Shown: in pieces, positions 1 to 8,456 of the stretch
Position numbering within the stretch: the stretch's first letter is position 1
How the letters are laid out: each line of letters starts with the position of its first letter
Origin: Paracoccus marinus
GTDB lineage: Bacteria; Pseudomonadota; Alphaproteobacteria; Rhodobacterales; Rhodobacteraceae
Direction of reading: 5' to 3'
Length of the DNA: 64,000 bases
Assembly (NCBI RefSeq): GCF_007018965.1
Contig: NZ_VJYZ01000010.1
Span: 124,001 to 188,000, forward strand
Position numbers and translations under genes: made by a program
The notes under the pieces: generated by a model
What the model saw: only the letters and a program-made list of their open reading frames with translations
What the model was told of the DNA's origin: nothing
The model's database searches: none

Positions 1-117
1 AAGGCCGGGGTGCAGGCCGACGATTTCGTCCTGCAGGCCAGCGCGGCCGACCAGATCGTGTCCAAGCTGTGCGAGCGGAACTGGGCCCGCGAAAAGACCA
101 TCTGGGCGCCCAAGTAA
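1..117 (+). CDS. 3' end of an unidentified protein (partial)
   Basis: The frame is open from the first base and ends in TAA at 115-117, giving the last 38 residues of a protein that begins outside the window. The tail ends in Trp-Ala-Pro-Lys and contains Cys-Glu-Arg-Asn-Trp. I do not recognise the family from so short a piece. Base composition matches the neighbours. The next gene is on the opposite strand and converges on it. Confidence 0.6.
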   Translation, partial: KAGVQADDFVLQASAADQIVSKLCERNWAREKTIWAPK

Positions 118-162
118 GGGGCGGTCTGCAGGGTTTCACGGGGCCGGTGCGATGCGCCGGCC

Positions 163-765
163 CTATCCCTTTCGGGTCAGCACCGCCTGCGCGATCCCCA
201 GCACCGCGCCGGTCGCGGCGCCCCCCACATGCGCCTGCCACGCGATCTGCGGCACCAGCAGCGCCAGCGCCACGTTCAGGACCACAAGCGTCGCCGCCGA
301 CCTGACCAGCGGCTGCATCGGCAGCCGCCGCCGCACCACCACGACGAAGTTGCGCGCGATCAGCGCCCCGGCCAGCCCGAAGATCGCACCGGACGCGCCG
401 ACCATGACCGGCCCCTCGGGCGCAAGCGCCGCCTGCGCCAACGCTGCGCCCACCTGCGACACCGCATAGATCAGCAGCATCGCGCGGGCAGCCATCACCG
501 TGGCCATCTCGCGCGCAAGCTGCGCCAGCGCCAGCATGTTCATGGTCAGGTGCAAGAGGCCCGCGTGCAGGAACCCGTAGGTCGCGAACATCGTCATCCG
601 CTGGCCGGGAAACAGCCCGGGCCAGTCGTCCAGCATTTGCGGGTAGAACCCGCCATAGGCGAATGCGCCCAGCCGGACCGCCGGCCAGCCGGCCAGCGCC
701 GCCCCGGTCAGCGCCAGCTCGACCGTGGCGCAGGCGGCGATGATGAGGACGAAGACGAGCGGCAC
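163..765 (-). CDS. Rhomboid-family intramembrane serine protease
   Basis: A 200-residue, almost wholly hydrophobic protein with about six membrane segments. It has the rhomboid signature: a His-rich, Asn-containing helix (residues 67-77, HAGLLHLTMNM), the catalytic serine in GASG (Ser125) and the catalytic histidine in QAHVGG (His179). Rhomboids cut transmembrane helices inside the inner membrane; the substrate cannot be predicted. It is at the minimal six-helix size without extra domains. It is transcribed divergently from the glycosidase gene at 956 and converges on the partial gene at the window start. The start at 765 is the first in-frame ATG before the first hydrophobic segment. Confidence 0.88.
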   Translation of the reverse strand: MPLVFVLIIAACATVELALTGAALAGWPAVRLGAFAYGGFYPQMLDDWPGLFPGQRMTMFATYGFLHAGLLHLTMNMLALAQLAREMATVMAARAMLLIYAVSQVGAALAQAALAPEGPVMVGASGAIFGLAGALIARNFVVVVRRRLPMQPLVRSAATLVVLNVALALLVPQIAWQAHVGGAATGAVLGIAQAVLTRKG

Positions 766-839
766 GGGCGGTCACCTTGAAAAAGCATCCGCTGGATACC
801 CCGCCCCGCCGCCGCCGCAAAGCCGTCGCGGCGTTTGGC

Positions 840-889
840 GCGCGGGCGCGGCAGGCCCGCAGATCGGCATGGCCCTGCCGCGCCCGCGC
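840..889. repeat. Perfect 16-bp inverted repeat in the divergent spacer
   Basis: Arms 840-855 (GCGCGGGCGCGGCAGG) and 874-889 are exact reverse complements separated by 18 bases. A second hairpin with 7-bp arms (898-904 and 917-923) follows at once. Both lie between the divergent rhomboid and glycosidase genes, so they may fold in the glycosidase leader or mark an operator. There is no T-tract, so a simple intrinsic terminator is unlikely. Confidence 0.7.
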
Positions 890-955
890 AGGTAGAAGGG
901 CCGCGTCCGGCGGGGTGCGGCCCTTCGATCCCCGCGGAACGGCAGGAGGCTTTCG

Positions 956-2971
956 ATGGATTGCGGACCGCTCGACTTCCACTCGGACATGGCCGGCTGG
1001 AACGCCGTTTCGGTCGCCACGCGCTACGTGACCGTCGTGACCGCGCCCGAAAAGCTTCGCACCCGCGACGGCACCGGCGTTCCCGAAAACCTGCGCGGCC
1101 ACGTCCTTGAGACCGTGAAGAAGCGCAAGGGCAACAAGGGCGGCACGGCCGACCGGGCGATGGCGGAACTGCGGGGCAGCGGACCGGTGGCGCTGCTGCT
1201 GGACCCGGTCACGCGGGAACCGGCGCGGCTTGCCGACGGCCGGCTGCTGACGCTTGATCCGCCGCCGAAGAAGGAACCGGTGCCGGGACTCGGCACGATG
1301 GTCAGCTGGCGCGCCGACAGCGGCGTGGACCTGCAGATGGGCGGCAGCGGCGAACAGTTCCTTGCCGCGCTGCAAGGCAGCTTCCCCGAGGTGAATGTCC
1401 TGCGGCTGGATTTCAACGCGGCCAGCGTGGACAATGCGGGCGTGACCGAGGACTGGCGCGCCTTCGCCAACCTTGCCGCGCAGGCGGGGATGCGGCTGGT
1501 GATCCAGAACTCGGACGGGGTGCTGGCCAAGGGGATGACCCCGGCCGAAAAGGCCATGCTGGGCGGCGCGGACGCGCTGCGCGACGATGCCGACGACACC
1601 AAGATCGACGACGTGCGGGACGACTGGGACGCGATGCTGGGCTGGTTCCGCCGCCCCGAGAACGCCGCGATCCTGGACGCGGTCGTGGGGTGGGAACTGG
1701 TCAACGAGCCCATCGCCTACGGCAACCGCCCCGAGGCGGGGGCGGTTTACAGCCAGCACATGGCCGACCTGATCGGCGCGCTCGACTGGGGCGACAAGCG
1801 GTTGTTCGTGGGCGGGCTGAACGCCTCGGCCCAGTTCGCGAACCTCGATCACGACCTGATCCGCAAGGTGGCCGGGGACCGGCTGGTGTGGTCGGTCCAC
1901 ATGTATCCGGCGTGGGTGGTGCCGGGCCAGCCCGACCCCGACGCGCAGGGCTTCGCCGCGCAGGCTTGCAAGCGGATCGGCGACCTGGTGCAGCCGGGCG
2001 ATGACCTGATGATCACGGAATCGCAGCTTTACACGGCGTCCGGGTCGCTTGATCCGGGCACGAAGGAACGCGCGAGCCAAAGCTACAACATGGCGCGGCT
2101 GCTGCCGTGGATCGCGGACCGGGGGATCGGCTTCACCTGGTGGCCGCCCACCGCCCGCTCATCGCAACTGGTGCGCTGGAACGGGCAGGGCAAGGGCTAC
2201 GCGGCGATGATCGAATCCGCGGCCTTCGCCCATGACGGCTGGGTGCGGGACGAGGACGCCGCGCCCGCCGGCGCCACCGAGCATTGGGGGACGCCCGGCG
2301 CGGACGCGGTGGCGATCGGCGCGGCGGACGGGGACGACCGCGATCACGTCACGGACGGCGTGTCGAACCCGCACGGGCTGTTCTTCGCGCTCGGCGGCGA
2401 CGACCGGGTCGAGGGCGGCGGGCTGACCGACCTGATCTATGGGGGCGACGGCAACGACGCCCTTTCCGGCGGCGACGGCGACGACTGGCTGTTCGGCGGG
2501 CGCGGCCGCGACGCGCTGGACGGCGGGCCGGGCGATGACGCGCTGATCGACCCCGAGGGCGCGAACACCCTGTCGGGTGGCGCGGGCGACGATCACCTGG
2601 AAGGCACCGGCGCGCTGTCGGGCGGGGGCGGCGACGACGTGCTGTCGGCGCTGCGGCCCGCCGCCGCGCTGAACCCTGGCCGAGCCGCCGGGCCCCCCAC
2701 CACGCTGGACGGGGGCGATGGCGCCGACCGCTTCCTGCCCGGCCCGTACGGCGACTTCACCATCGCCGACTTCACCCCCGGCACCGACACGCTGGACCTG
2801 TCCCTGCTCGCCCGCCCCAAGGACGGGCCCGAGGTGACGATCCGCATCGCGGACGGGTCGGCCACGCTGGCATGGGGCGCGCTGACCGTGGCGCTGCCGG
2901 GCGCGGGCGGCCTGACCTTGCGCGACGTCGTCGCGCCCGCGCAGCGCCGCGTCGTCATTCAGGGCGACTGA
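956..2971 (+). CDS. GH5-like glycosidase with C-terminal RTX calcium-binding repeats
   Basis: 671 residues. The central part resembles a clan-A (GH5-like) beta/alpha barrel: the motif GWELVNEP places the likely acid/base at Glu251, and MITESQLY at about Glu355 is the probable nucleophile. Residues about 480-570 carry glycine/aspartate nonapeptides of the GGxGxD type typical of calcium-binding RTX proteins. No N-terminal signal peptide is visible; together with the RTX repeats this suggests export by a type I secretion system, though none is encoded here. The start is fixed by AGGAGG six bases upstream. The first about 100 residues match no domain I know. The epimerase gene follows after three bases, suggesting one transcript. 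The substrate, perhaps a beta-glucan or exopolysaccharide, is inferred only from fold. Confidence 0.8.
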   Translation: MDCGPLDFHSDMAGWNAVSVATRYVTVVTAPEKLRTRDGTGVPENLRGHVLETVKKRKGNKGGTADRAMAELRGSGPVALLLDPVTREPARLADGRLLTLDPPPKKEPVPGLGTMVSWRADSGVDLQMGGSGEQFLAALQGSFPEVNVLRLDFNAASVDNAGVTEDWRAFANLAAQAGMRLVIQNSDGVLAKGMTPAEKAMLGGADALRDDADDTKIDDVRDDWDAMLGWFRRPENAAILDAVVGWELVNEPIAYGNRPEAGAVYSQHMADLIGALDWGDKRLFVGGLNASAQFANLDHDLIRKVAGDRLVWSVHMYPAWVVPGQPDPDAQGFAAQACKRIGDLVQPGDDLMITESQLYTASGSLDPGTKERASQSYNMARLLPWIADRGIGFTWWPPTARSSQLVRWNGQGKGYAAMIESAAFAHDGWVRDEDAAPAGATEHWGTPGADAVAIGAADGDDRDHVTDGVSNPHGLFFALGGDDRVEGGGLTDLIYGGDGNDALSGGDGDDWLFGGRGRDALDGGPGDDALIDPEGANTLSGGAGDDHLEGTGALSGGGGDDVLSALRPAAALNPGRAAGPPTTLDGGDGADRFLPGPYGDFTIADFTPGTDTLDLSLLARPKDGPEVTIRIADGSATLAWGALTVALPGAGGLTLRDVVAPAQRRVVIQGD

Positions 2972-2974
2972 GCG

Positions 2975-3982
2975 ATGGCCGGCACCGTCGTCATCACCGG
3001 GCACGCGGGGTTCATCGGCTTTCACCTGTCGCAGGCGATGCTGGGGCAGGGCTGGCGCGTGGTCGGGATCGACGATCACAACGACTATTACGACCCGGGC
3101 CTCAAGGCCGCGCGCGAGGCGCGGCTGACCCCGTCCGCGGCCTTCCGCGCGGTCCGCGGCGGGATCGAGGAACCGGGGCTGCTGGACCGCATCTTCGCCG
3201 AGGAACGCCCCGACGCGGTGGTCCATCTGGCCGCGCAGGCCGGCGTGCGCCATTCGATCGACAACCCGCGCGCCTATGTCCGCGCCAACCTTCTGGGCAC
3301 GTTCGAGCTGCTCGAGGCGGCGCGCGCCCATCCCCCGCGCCACATGCTGCTGGCGTCCACCAGCAGCGCCTATGGCGCCAGCACCGCGATGCCCTACCGC
3401 GAGACGGACAAGGCCGACAGCCAGATGTCGTTCTATGCCGCGACCAAGAAATCGACCGAGGCGATGGCGCATTCCTATGCCCATCTTTTCGGCCTGCCGA
3501 TCACCATGTTCCGGTTCTTCACCGTTTACGGCCCATGGGGGCGGCCGGACATGGCGCCTTACCTGTTCACCAGCGCGATCATGGAAGGGCGGCCGATCAA
3601 GGTGTTCAACCACGGCGACATGCGGCGCGACTTCACCTTCGTGAGCGACCTCGTCCGCGCGACCATGCTGCTGCTCGACGCGGTGCCGGGGACCGAAAGG
3701 GCGGGGGACTTCGACAGCCTGTCGCCTGTCGCGCCGTTCCGGGTCGTCAACATCGGCAACGGCGCGCCGGTGCGGCTAATGGACTTCATCGCCGCGATCG
3801 AGACGGCGACGGGGCGCACGGCGGAAAAGCGGATGCTGCCGATGCAGCCGGGCGACGTGCCCGCGACCTGGGCCGACACGACGCTGCTGCGGGCGCTGTC
3901 GGGCTATGCGCCGCAGACGACGGTGGAAGAAGGCGTTGCCGCCTACGTGGACTGGTTCCGGGACTTCTACGGAACCGGCTAG
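2975..3982 (+). CDS. NAD-dependent epimerase/dehydratase, UDP-glucuronate 4-epimerase-like
   Basis: 335-residue extended short-chain dehydrogenase. The N-terminal Rossmann motif GHAGFIG binds NAD, the Ser of STSSAYG and the YAATKKS (YxxxK) motif supply the catalytic residues, and the length is normal for UDP-glucuronate/UDP-galacturonate epimerases. These enzymes make activated sugars for surface polysaccharides. The gene begins three bases after the glycosidase stop and is probably co-transcribed with it, linking sugar supply with polysaccharide processing. Its last four bases overlap the convergent transpeptidase gene. The exact sugar cannot be fixed by eye. Confidence 0.85.
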   Translation: MAGTVVITGHAGFIGFHLSQAMLGQGWRVVGIDDHNDYYDPGLKAAREARLTPSAAFRAVRGGIEEPGLLDRIFAEERPDAVVHLAAQAGVRHSIDNPRAYVRANLLGTFELLEAARAHPPRHMLLASTSSAYGASTAMPYRETDKADSQMSFYAATKKSTEAMAHSYAHLFGLPITMFRFFTVYGPWGRPDMAPYLFTSAIMEGRPIKVFNHGDMRRDFTFVSDLVRATMLLLDAVPGTERAGDFDSLSPVAPFRVVNIGNGAPVRLMDFIAAIETATGRTAEKRMLPMQPGDVPATWADTTLLRALSGYAPQTTVEEGVAAYVDWFRDFYGTG

Positions 3983-4494
3983 GCGCGCCGGTCCATCGCG
4001 TCCGGCACGATCAGCCGCGTGCCGGGCACGGCATGCGCGGCGATCCACCGCAGATGTGCGCGGGCAAAGGCGATGCAGCCGGCCGTCGGCGCGCCCGGCC
4101 GCCGCCACTGGTGCAGAAAGATCGCCGACCCTGCCCCCGGCTGCGCGCGGGGCCAGTTCCAGTCCGTGACCAGCACGATGTCGTACAGCGGATCGGCCCG
4201 GCGCAGCCTTTCGTGGCTAGGCGCATAGGGCGCGCGGACATGGTGGTTGTAGTTGCGGTCGCCCGGCGCGTCGGACCACAGGTCGCCCGGCCCGATGGTT
4301 TCGGCCCACGGCGCGGGCCGCGCCAGCCGGTCGGGGCGATAAAGCATGCCCACGACGCGGTGGACGCCCACGGGGGTCGCGCCGTCGCCCTCGCGCTTGT
4401 CGCGGCGCACGCCGCCGCGGCCGATGCTGCAGGGCCACAGCCTGCCCGCGAAGCGCAGCCCCGCGCGGGTCAGGACCATGTCGGCGGCGCTCAC
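3979..4494 (-). CDS. L,D-transpeptidase (YkuD) family protein
   Basis: 171 residues with a compact YkuD domain: His128 of FLHQW and Cys140 in PTAGC, the S/T-x-G-C pattern of the catalytic cysteine. The family crosslinks peptidoglycan stem peptides or attaches proteins to them in the periplasm. There is no clear signal peptide, so location is uncertain. The GTG start overlaps the ribA stop (GTGA), pointing to translational coupling; an ATG five codons later is an alternative. The 3' end overlaps the convergent epimerase gene by four bases. Confidence 0.8.
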   Translation of the reverse strand: MSAADMVLTRAGLRFAGRLWPCSIGRGGVRRDKREGDGATPVGVHRVVGMLYRPDRLARPAPWAETIGPGDLWSDAPGDRNYNHHVRAPYAPSHERLRRADPLYDIVLVTDWNWPRAQPGAGSAIFLHQWRRPGAPTAGCIAFARAHLRWIAAHAVPGTRLIVPDAMDRRA

Positions 4495-5552
4495 AGCAGG
4501 TGCCCCGACTTGCCCGCCTTGACGGCCAGATACCCCTCGTTGAAGCGGTTGCGGCCGACGACCAGCGGCACCCGTTCCGTCACCGCGATCCCGTGGTCCT
4601 GCATCATCGCGACCTTGCGCGGGTTGTTGGTCAGCAGCCGCACCGCGCCAAAGCCCAGCTTTCGCAGCATCGCCGCGCCGATGCGGAAGTCGCGCTCGTC
4701 ATCCTCGAACCCCAGGCGGTGGTTCGCTTCGACCGTGTCGAAGCCCTGGTTCTGAAGGCCGTAGGCGCGCATCTTGTTGGCAAGTCCGATCCCGCGCCCT
4801 TCCTGGTTGAGATACAGAAGGACGCCCGCGCCCGCCTCGCCCATCGCGCCCAGGGCGGCGTGAAGCTGCGGGCCGCAGTCGCATTTCAGGCTGCCCAGCA
4901 CGTCGCCGGTGAAGCAGGCCGAATGCAGCCGCGCCAGCACCGGGCGGTCGCGGTGCGGGGTGCCGATCTCGACCGCATAGTGTTCGGCGCCGCCATCGTC
5001 GGGGCGATAGATGTGCAGCTTGCTGTCGTGCGACCACGCCAGCGGCAGCCGCGCCGCCGCGACCGGGGCGAGCGCGGTTTCCGCCGCGATCTGCGCCAGC
5101 AGCGGCCCGGCGGGCAGGGTGGTCAGCCCCTCGTGGGCCGCGTCCACCGGCACCATGACCAGCGCGGGCAGCAGCTGCGCCGATTTTGCCAGTCCCAGCG
5201 CCGCCCGGTGCGCGGTCGTGTCGCCGCCGCGGTCGGTGAAGAACGGCCCCTTCATCGGCGACATCAGGTCCGACGACGGGTCCGCCACCGACCGCAGCCA
5301 CGCAAGGTCGGCCGCCCCGTCCAGCCGCACCCGCGCCAGCTCGCCGTCATAGACCCGCGCCTTCAGCGTCTCGGCCCGGCGCGCGGTAATGGCCAGCACC
5401 GCCGGTCCCGCCGCCCGCAGCGCCGCCAGCCGGTCGGCGGACAGTGTTTCCACCGCCGCCGCCAGATGGCCGTCGATCACGACCGGCAGCCCCACCCGCA
5501 GGTCGGACCGCGCCCGCGCGGCGCGCTCGGCAAGGGTCGGGACAAGGCTCAT
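4491..5552 (-). CDS. ribA: GTP cyclohydrolase II
   Basis: 353 residues. The C-terminal half is a full GTP cyclohydrolase II: the zinc cysteines in ACFTGDVLGSLKCDCG and the NQEGRGIGL loop are intact. It opens GTP to 2,5-diamino-6-ribosylamino-pyrimidinone phosphate, the first step of riboflavin synthesis. The N-terminal about 150 residues form the extra domain seen in alphaproteobacterial RibA and have no DHBP-synthase signature that I can see. I chose the ATG at 5552 because AGGAAA lies just upstream; an in-frame ATG at 5606 lacks a ribosome site. It is followed by the overlapping transpeptidase gene. Confidence 0.93.
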   Translation of the reverse strand: MSLVPTLAERAARARSDLRVGLPVVIDGHLAAAVETLSADRLAALRAAGPAVLAITARRAETLKARVYDGELARVRLDGAADLAWLRSVADPSSDLMSPMKGPFFTDRGGDTTAHRAALGLAKSAQLLPALVMVPVDAAHEGLTTLPAGPLLAQIAAETALAPVAAARLPLAWSHDSKLHIYRPDDGGAEHYAVEIGTPHRDRPVLARLHSACFTGDVLGSLKCDCGPQLHAALGAMGEAGAGVLLYLNQEGRGIGLANKMRAYGLQNQGFDTVEANHRLGFEDDERDFRIGAAMLRKLGFGAVRLLTNNPRKVAMMQDHGIAVTERVPLVVGRNRFNEGYLAVKAGKSGHLL

Positions 5553-5699
5553 CGGCGATTTTCCTGAAACATTCCGCAACATAACCGCCCCCACGGACAA
5601 CTGCATGTGAGAAATGTGGCAACCCGCTGGACCGCAAGGGCCGGCATGCGCACCTTCCCGTCAACGCGATTTGCCGCGCGATTTCCGATGGAGGAAAAC

Positions 5700-6386
5700 A
5701 TGGCCGGTCTGAAGAAGATCCTGCTGGTGGACGACGAGGACGACCTGCGCGAGGCGCTTGCCGAGCAGCTGGTCGAGACCGAGGATTTCGACGTGTTCGA
5801 GGCCGGTTCCGGCGCCGAGGCGGTGGAAAAGACCAAGGGCGCGATCTTCGACCTGGTGGTGCTGGACGTGGGCCTGCCCGACACCGACGGGCGCGAGCTG
5901 TGCAAGCGGCTGCGCAAGCAGGGCGTCAAATGCCCGGTCGTCATGCTGACGGGTCACGACACCGACGCCGACACCATCCTGGGGCTCGACAGCGGCGCCA
6001 ACGACTACATCACCAAGCCGTTCAAGTTCCCGGTGCTGCTGGCCCGCCTGCGCGCGCAGCTTCGCACCCACGAACAGTCCGAGGACGCGATCTTCCAGCT
6101 TGGCCCCTATACCTTCAAGCCGGCGATGAAGATGCTGATCGACCAGAAGGATCGCAAGATCCGCCTGACCGAAAAGGAAACCAACATCCTCAAGTTCCTG
6201 TACCGCGCGCAGGACGGGGTGGTGCCGCGCGACGTGCTGCTGCACGAGGTCTGGGGCTACAACGCGGGCGTCACCACGCACACGCTGGAAACCCACATCT
6301 ACCGCCTGCGCCAGAAGATCGAACCCGATCCCTCGAACGCGCGGCTGCTGGTCACTGAAAGCGGCGGCTATCGGCTGGTGGCGTGA
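5700..6386 (+). CDS. cenR: OmpR-family response regulator, CenR-like
   Basis: 228 residues: an N-terminal receiver domain (LLVDDEDDLRE acidic pocket, LVVLDVGLPD phospho-acceptor, TKPF switch lysine) and a C-terminal winged helix ending in VTESGGYRLVA. The run HEVWGYNAGVTTHTLETHIY and the overall sequence match CenR, the essential envelope regulator of Caulobacter and Rhodobacter. The partner kinase CenK is not in the window. The start follows GGAGG in GATGGAGGAAAACATG; an upstream in-frame start at 5607 has no ribosome site. Identification as CenR is by remembered similarity. Confidence 0.85.
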   Translation: MAGLKKILLVDDEDDLREALAEQLVETEDFDVFEAGSGAEAVEKTKGAIFDLVVLDVGLPDTDGRELCKRLRKQGVKCPVVMLTGHDTDADTILGLDSGANDYITKPFKFPVLLARLRAQLRTHEQSEDAIFQLGPYTFKPAMKMLIDQKDRKIRLTEKETNILKFLYRAQDGVVPRDVLLHEVWGYNAGVTTHTLETHIYRLRQKIEPDPSNARLLVTESGGYRLVA

Positions 6387-6500
6387 CGCGGCGTAAGGTT
6401 TCGTTAACCTGATCGCACGGGAACTTGGGGGTTCCCCCCGGGTTATCCCCACGAAGCCCAGTGACCGGGGATGCGGTCATGTCTCTCTCTACCCCCCTAT

Positions 6501-6536
6501 GCGTCAGGGTCCCGGTGAAAGCCGGGACCCTGACGC
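6501..6536. repeat. Perfect 15-bp palindromic hairpin downstream of cenR
   Basis: Arms 6501-6515 (GCGTCAGGGTCCCGG) and 6522-6536 are exact complements around the loop TGAAAG. A partial copy of one arm, TTCAGGGTCC, recurs at 6553-6562. It may end the cenR transcript, but the run after it is GTTCCGGGCCCC rather than a T-tract. A dispersed palindromic repeat is the alternative. The rest of 6387-6649 holds only the possible argC promoter. Confidence 0.65.
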
Positions 6537-6591
6537 GTTCCGGGCCCCTTTGTTCAGGGTCCGTGTGGATTGGCCGCCCGCTCATCAAGCT

Positions 6592-6620
6592 TTGCGTCCG
6601 GGCCGCCGCGACGCTATCAA
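6592..6620 (+). promoter_or_regulatory. Possible sigma-70 promoter of argC
   Basis: TTGCGT (6592-6597), a 17-base spacer and TATCAA (6615-6620) lie about 30 bases before the argC start. The -35 match is only partial, so this is a candidate. Confidence 0.4.
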
Positions 6621-6649
6621 GACGGCGGTTTCATGGGGTGAGGTGAGGC

Positions 6650-7555
6650 ATGGCGCACAAGGTGTTCATCGACGGCGAGGCGGGCACGACCGGGCTGCAG
6701 ATCCGCGAGCGGCTGCAGGACCGGTCCGACGTGACGCTGGTGCAGGTCGATGCCGCGCGCCGCAAGGATCCCGCCGCCCGCCGCGAGGCGATGGAGGCGG
6801 CGGATGTCGCTATCCTGTGCCTGCCCGACGCCGCCGCGCGCGAGGCGGTGGCGCTGGCCGAAGGGCTGCCGGTCCGCATCATCGACGCCTCGACCGCGCA
6901 CCGCGTGGCGGACGGCTGGGCCTACGGCTTTCCCGAACTGAACACGGCGGCGCGCGAGGCGGTGACGTCCGCCCGGCTGGTCGCGAACCCCGGCTGCTAT
7001 GCGACCGGCGCGATCGCGCTGGCCGCGCCGCTGGTGAACGCCGGGCTGATCGCGGGCGACGAGCCGCTCAGCATCAACGCCGTCAGCGGCTATACCGGCG
7101 GCGGCAAGGAACTGATCGCCGAATACGACAACGGCACCGCGCCGGACTTTTTCGTCTATGGGCTGGCGCAGGCGCACAAGCATTTGCCCGAGGTGATGCA
7201 CCACGCCCGCCTGTCGGCGCGCCCCGTCTTCGCGCCCTCGGTCGGGCGGTTCGCGCAGGGCATGGCGGTGCAGATCCCCCTGCAGCTGAACGGCCGCCGG
7301 ATCGCGGATCTGCGCGACGCGCTCGCCGCCCATTATGACGGCGCGCGGTTCGTGCAGGTCGTGGACGCCGCGCCGCGCGTGGTGCCGACGACGTTGAACG
7401 GCACCAATCTGATGGAGCTGTCGGTCCACGGCAGCGACGACAACGGCGTGGCGGTGCTGGTCGCGGTGCTGGACAACCTGGGCAAGGGCGCGTCGGGCGC
7501 GGCGGTGCAGAACCTGAACCTGATGATCGGCGCGGACGAGGCGGCGGGGCTGTAG
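6650..7555 (+). CDS. argC: N-acetyl-gamma-glutamyl-phosphate reductase
   Basis: 301 residues, the length of the shorter (type 2) ArgC. It begins with a Rossmann NADP motif (GEAGTTGLQI) and has the catalytic cysteine in NPGCYATG and a GYTGGGK segment in the substrate site. It reduces N-acetylglutamyl phosphate to the semialdehyde, the third step of arginine synthesis, in the cytoplasm. GAGGTGAGG precedes the ATG. It stands alone and converges on the Trm112-like gene, so the other arg genes must lie elsewhere. Confidence 0.93.
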   Translation: MAHKVFIDGEAGTTGLQIRERLQDRSDVTLVQVDAARRKDPAARREAMEAADVAILCLPDAAAREAVALAEGLPVRIIDASTAHRVADGWAYGFPELNTAAREAVTSARLVANPGCYATGAIALAAPLVNAGLIAGDEPLSINAVSGYTGGGKELIAEYDNGTAPDFFVYGLAQAHKHLPEVMHHARLSARPVFAPSVGRFAQGMAVQIPLQLNGRRIADLRDALAAHYDGARFVQVVDAAPRVVPTTLNGTNLMELSVHGSDDNGVAVLVAVLDNLGKGASGAAVQNLNLMIGADEAAGL

Positions 7556-7575
7556 CCCCGGTGCCGTCCGGCGGA

Positions 7576-7827
7576 TCAGTCCGCCTTGATCTGGCGGGCC
7601 TCGCCCACCAGCATGATCGGGATCCCCTCGCGGATCGGGAAGGCGAGGCCGACCGTCCGCGAAACCAGTTCCTGCCGCGCCGCGTCATAGTCGAGCCGCC
7701 CGTGCGTCACCGGACACACCAGCGATTCCAGCATGTGCCGGTCGAAGGCGCGGGTCGGGCGGTCAGCCTGCACAGCCTGCCCTGCCTGCCCGGACCCGGG
7801 CGGCGTCCCTGTCGTGTCGTCGGTCAA
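7576..7827 (-). CDS. Trm112-like small protein
   Basis: 83 residues. The core [16 protein letters not shown]...[11 protein letters not shown] is that of the Trm112/YcaR family: small, often zinc-binding, proteins that in eukaryotes and archaea activate methyltransferases; the bacterial role is poorly known. Only one of the usual zinc cysteines (VCPV) is evident. The start is TTG, overlapping the stop of the upstream gene (TTGA) with GAGGAG eight bases before it; the leading about 25 residues are low-complexity. It is the last gene of a coupled three-gene run. Confidence 0.8.
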   Translation of the reverse strand: MTDDTTGTPPGSGQAGQAVQADRPTRAFDRHMLESLVCPVTHGRLDYDAARQELVSRTVGLAFPIREGIPIMLVGEARQIKAD

Positions 7828-8456
7828 TGCACCGTCTCCTCTTCGTCGCCGCCGTGCAGCGCGTATTCCAGCAGCCCGTCCAGCATCTCGCGCCGGGCGG
7901 GCAGGGTCTCCGCCTCCAGCAGCGCCTGTTTTTCCTCGGGCGAGAACGGCAGCAGCATCGACAGGCTGTTGACCAGCATCTCGTCGTCGGCCTCGCGCGC
8001 GGCTTCCCAGTCAGTCGAAAGCTCGCGCGCCTGCATGTAGCGGCTCAGCCGGTCCAGCATCGCGTCCCGGTCCAGCCCGGGATCGGTCGGAGACTTGCTG
8101 TCGCGGTCAGGCCCGAAGCCGGTCCAGGCGATCCGGCCGCGCGGATAGGGGGTGAACCCGTCCTCGACCCCCGAAAGCGAGAACCGCGACACCGCGCGCA
8201 GCACGATGTCCATCCGCCCGTCGCAGGTTTCCGAAAACATCACCACCCGCCCCGCGCAGCCGATCCGGGCAAGTCCGTCGCCCATCGGCTGGATCATCCC
8301 GATCAGCCGGTCGGGGGTTTTGAGCGTGTCGTCCAGCATCTGCAGGTAGCGCGGCTCGAACAGGTGCAGCGGCAGGCTGGCGCGCGGCATCAGCACCGCG
8401 CCCGGCAGCGCGAACAGCGGGATCGTGGCCGGCAGGTCGAAGCCGCGCATCGCCAT
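7824..8456 (-). CDS. LON peptidase substrate-binding-domain protein
   Basis: 210 residues matching the free-standing Lon N-terminal domain ([26 protein letters not shown] near the N terminus). There is no AAA+ or protease domain, so it is not a peptidase; such proteins may bind unfolded or damaged substrates. Its ATG shares a base with the stop of the thioredoxin-like gene (TGATG), and its own stop overlaps the Trm112-like start. The unbroken coupling suggests a protein-quality unit with the CnoX-like protein upstream. Confidence 0.82.
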   Translation of the reverse strand: MAMRGFDLPATIPLFALPGAVLMPRASLPLHLFEPRYLQMLDDTLKTPDRLIGMIQPMGDGLARIGCAGRVVMFSETCDGRMDIVLRAVSRFSLSGVEDGFTPYPRGRIAWTGFGPDRDSKSPTDPGLDRDAMLDRLSRYMQARELSTDWEAAREADDEMLVNSLSMLLPFSPEEKQALLEAETLPARREMLDGLLEYALHGGDEEETVH

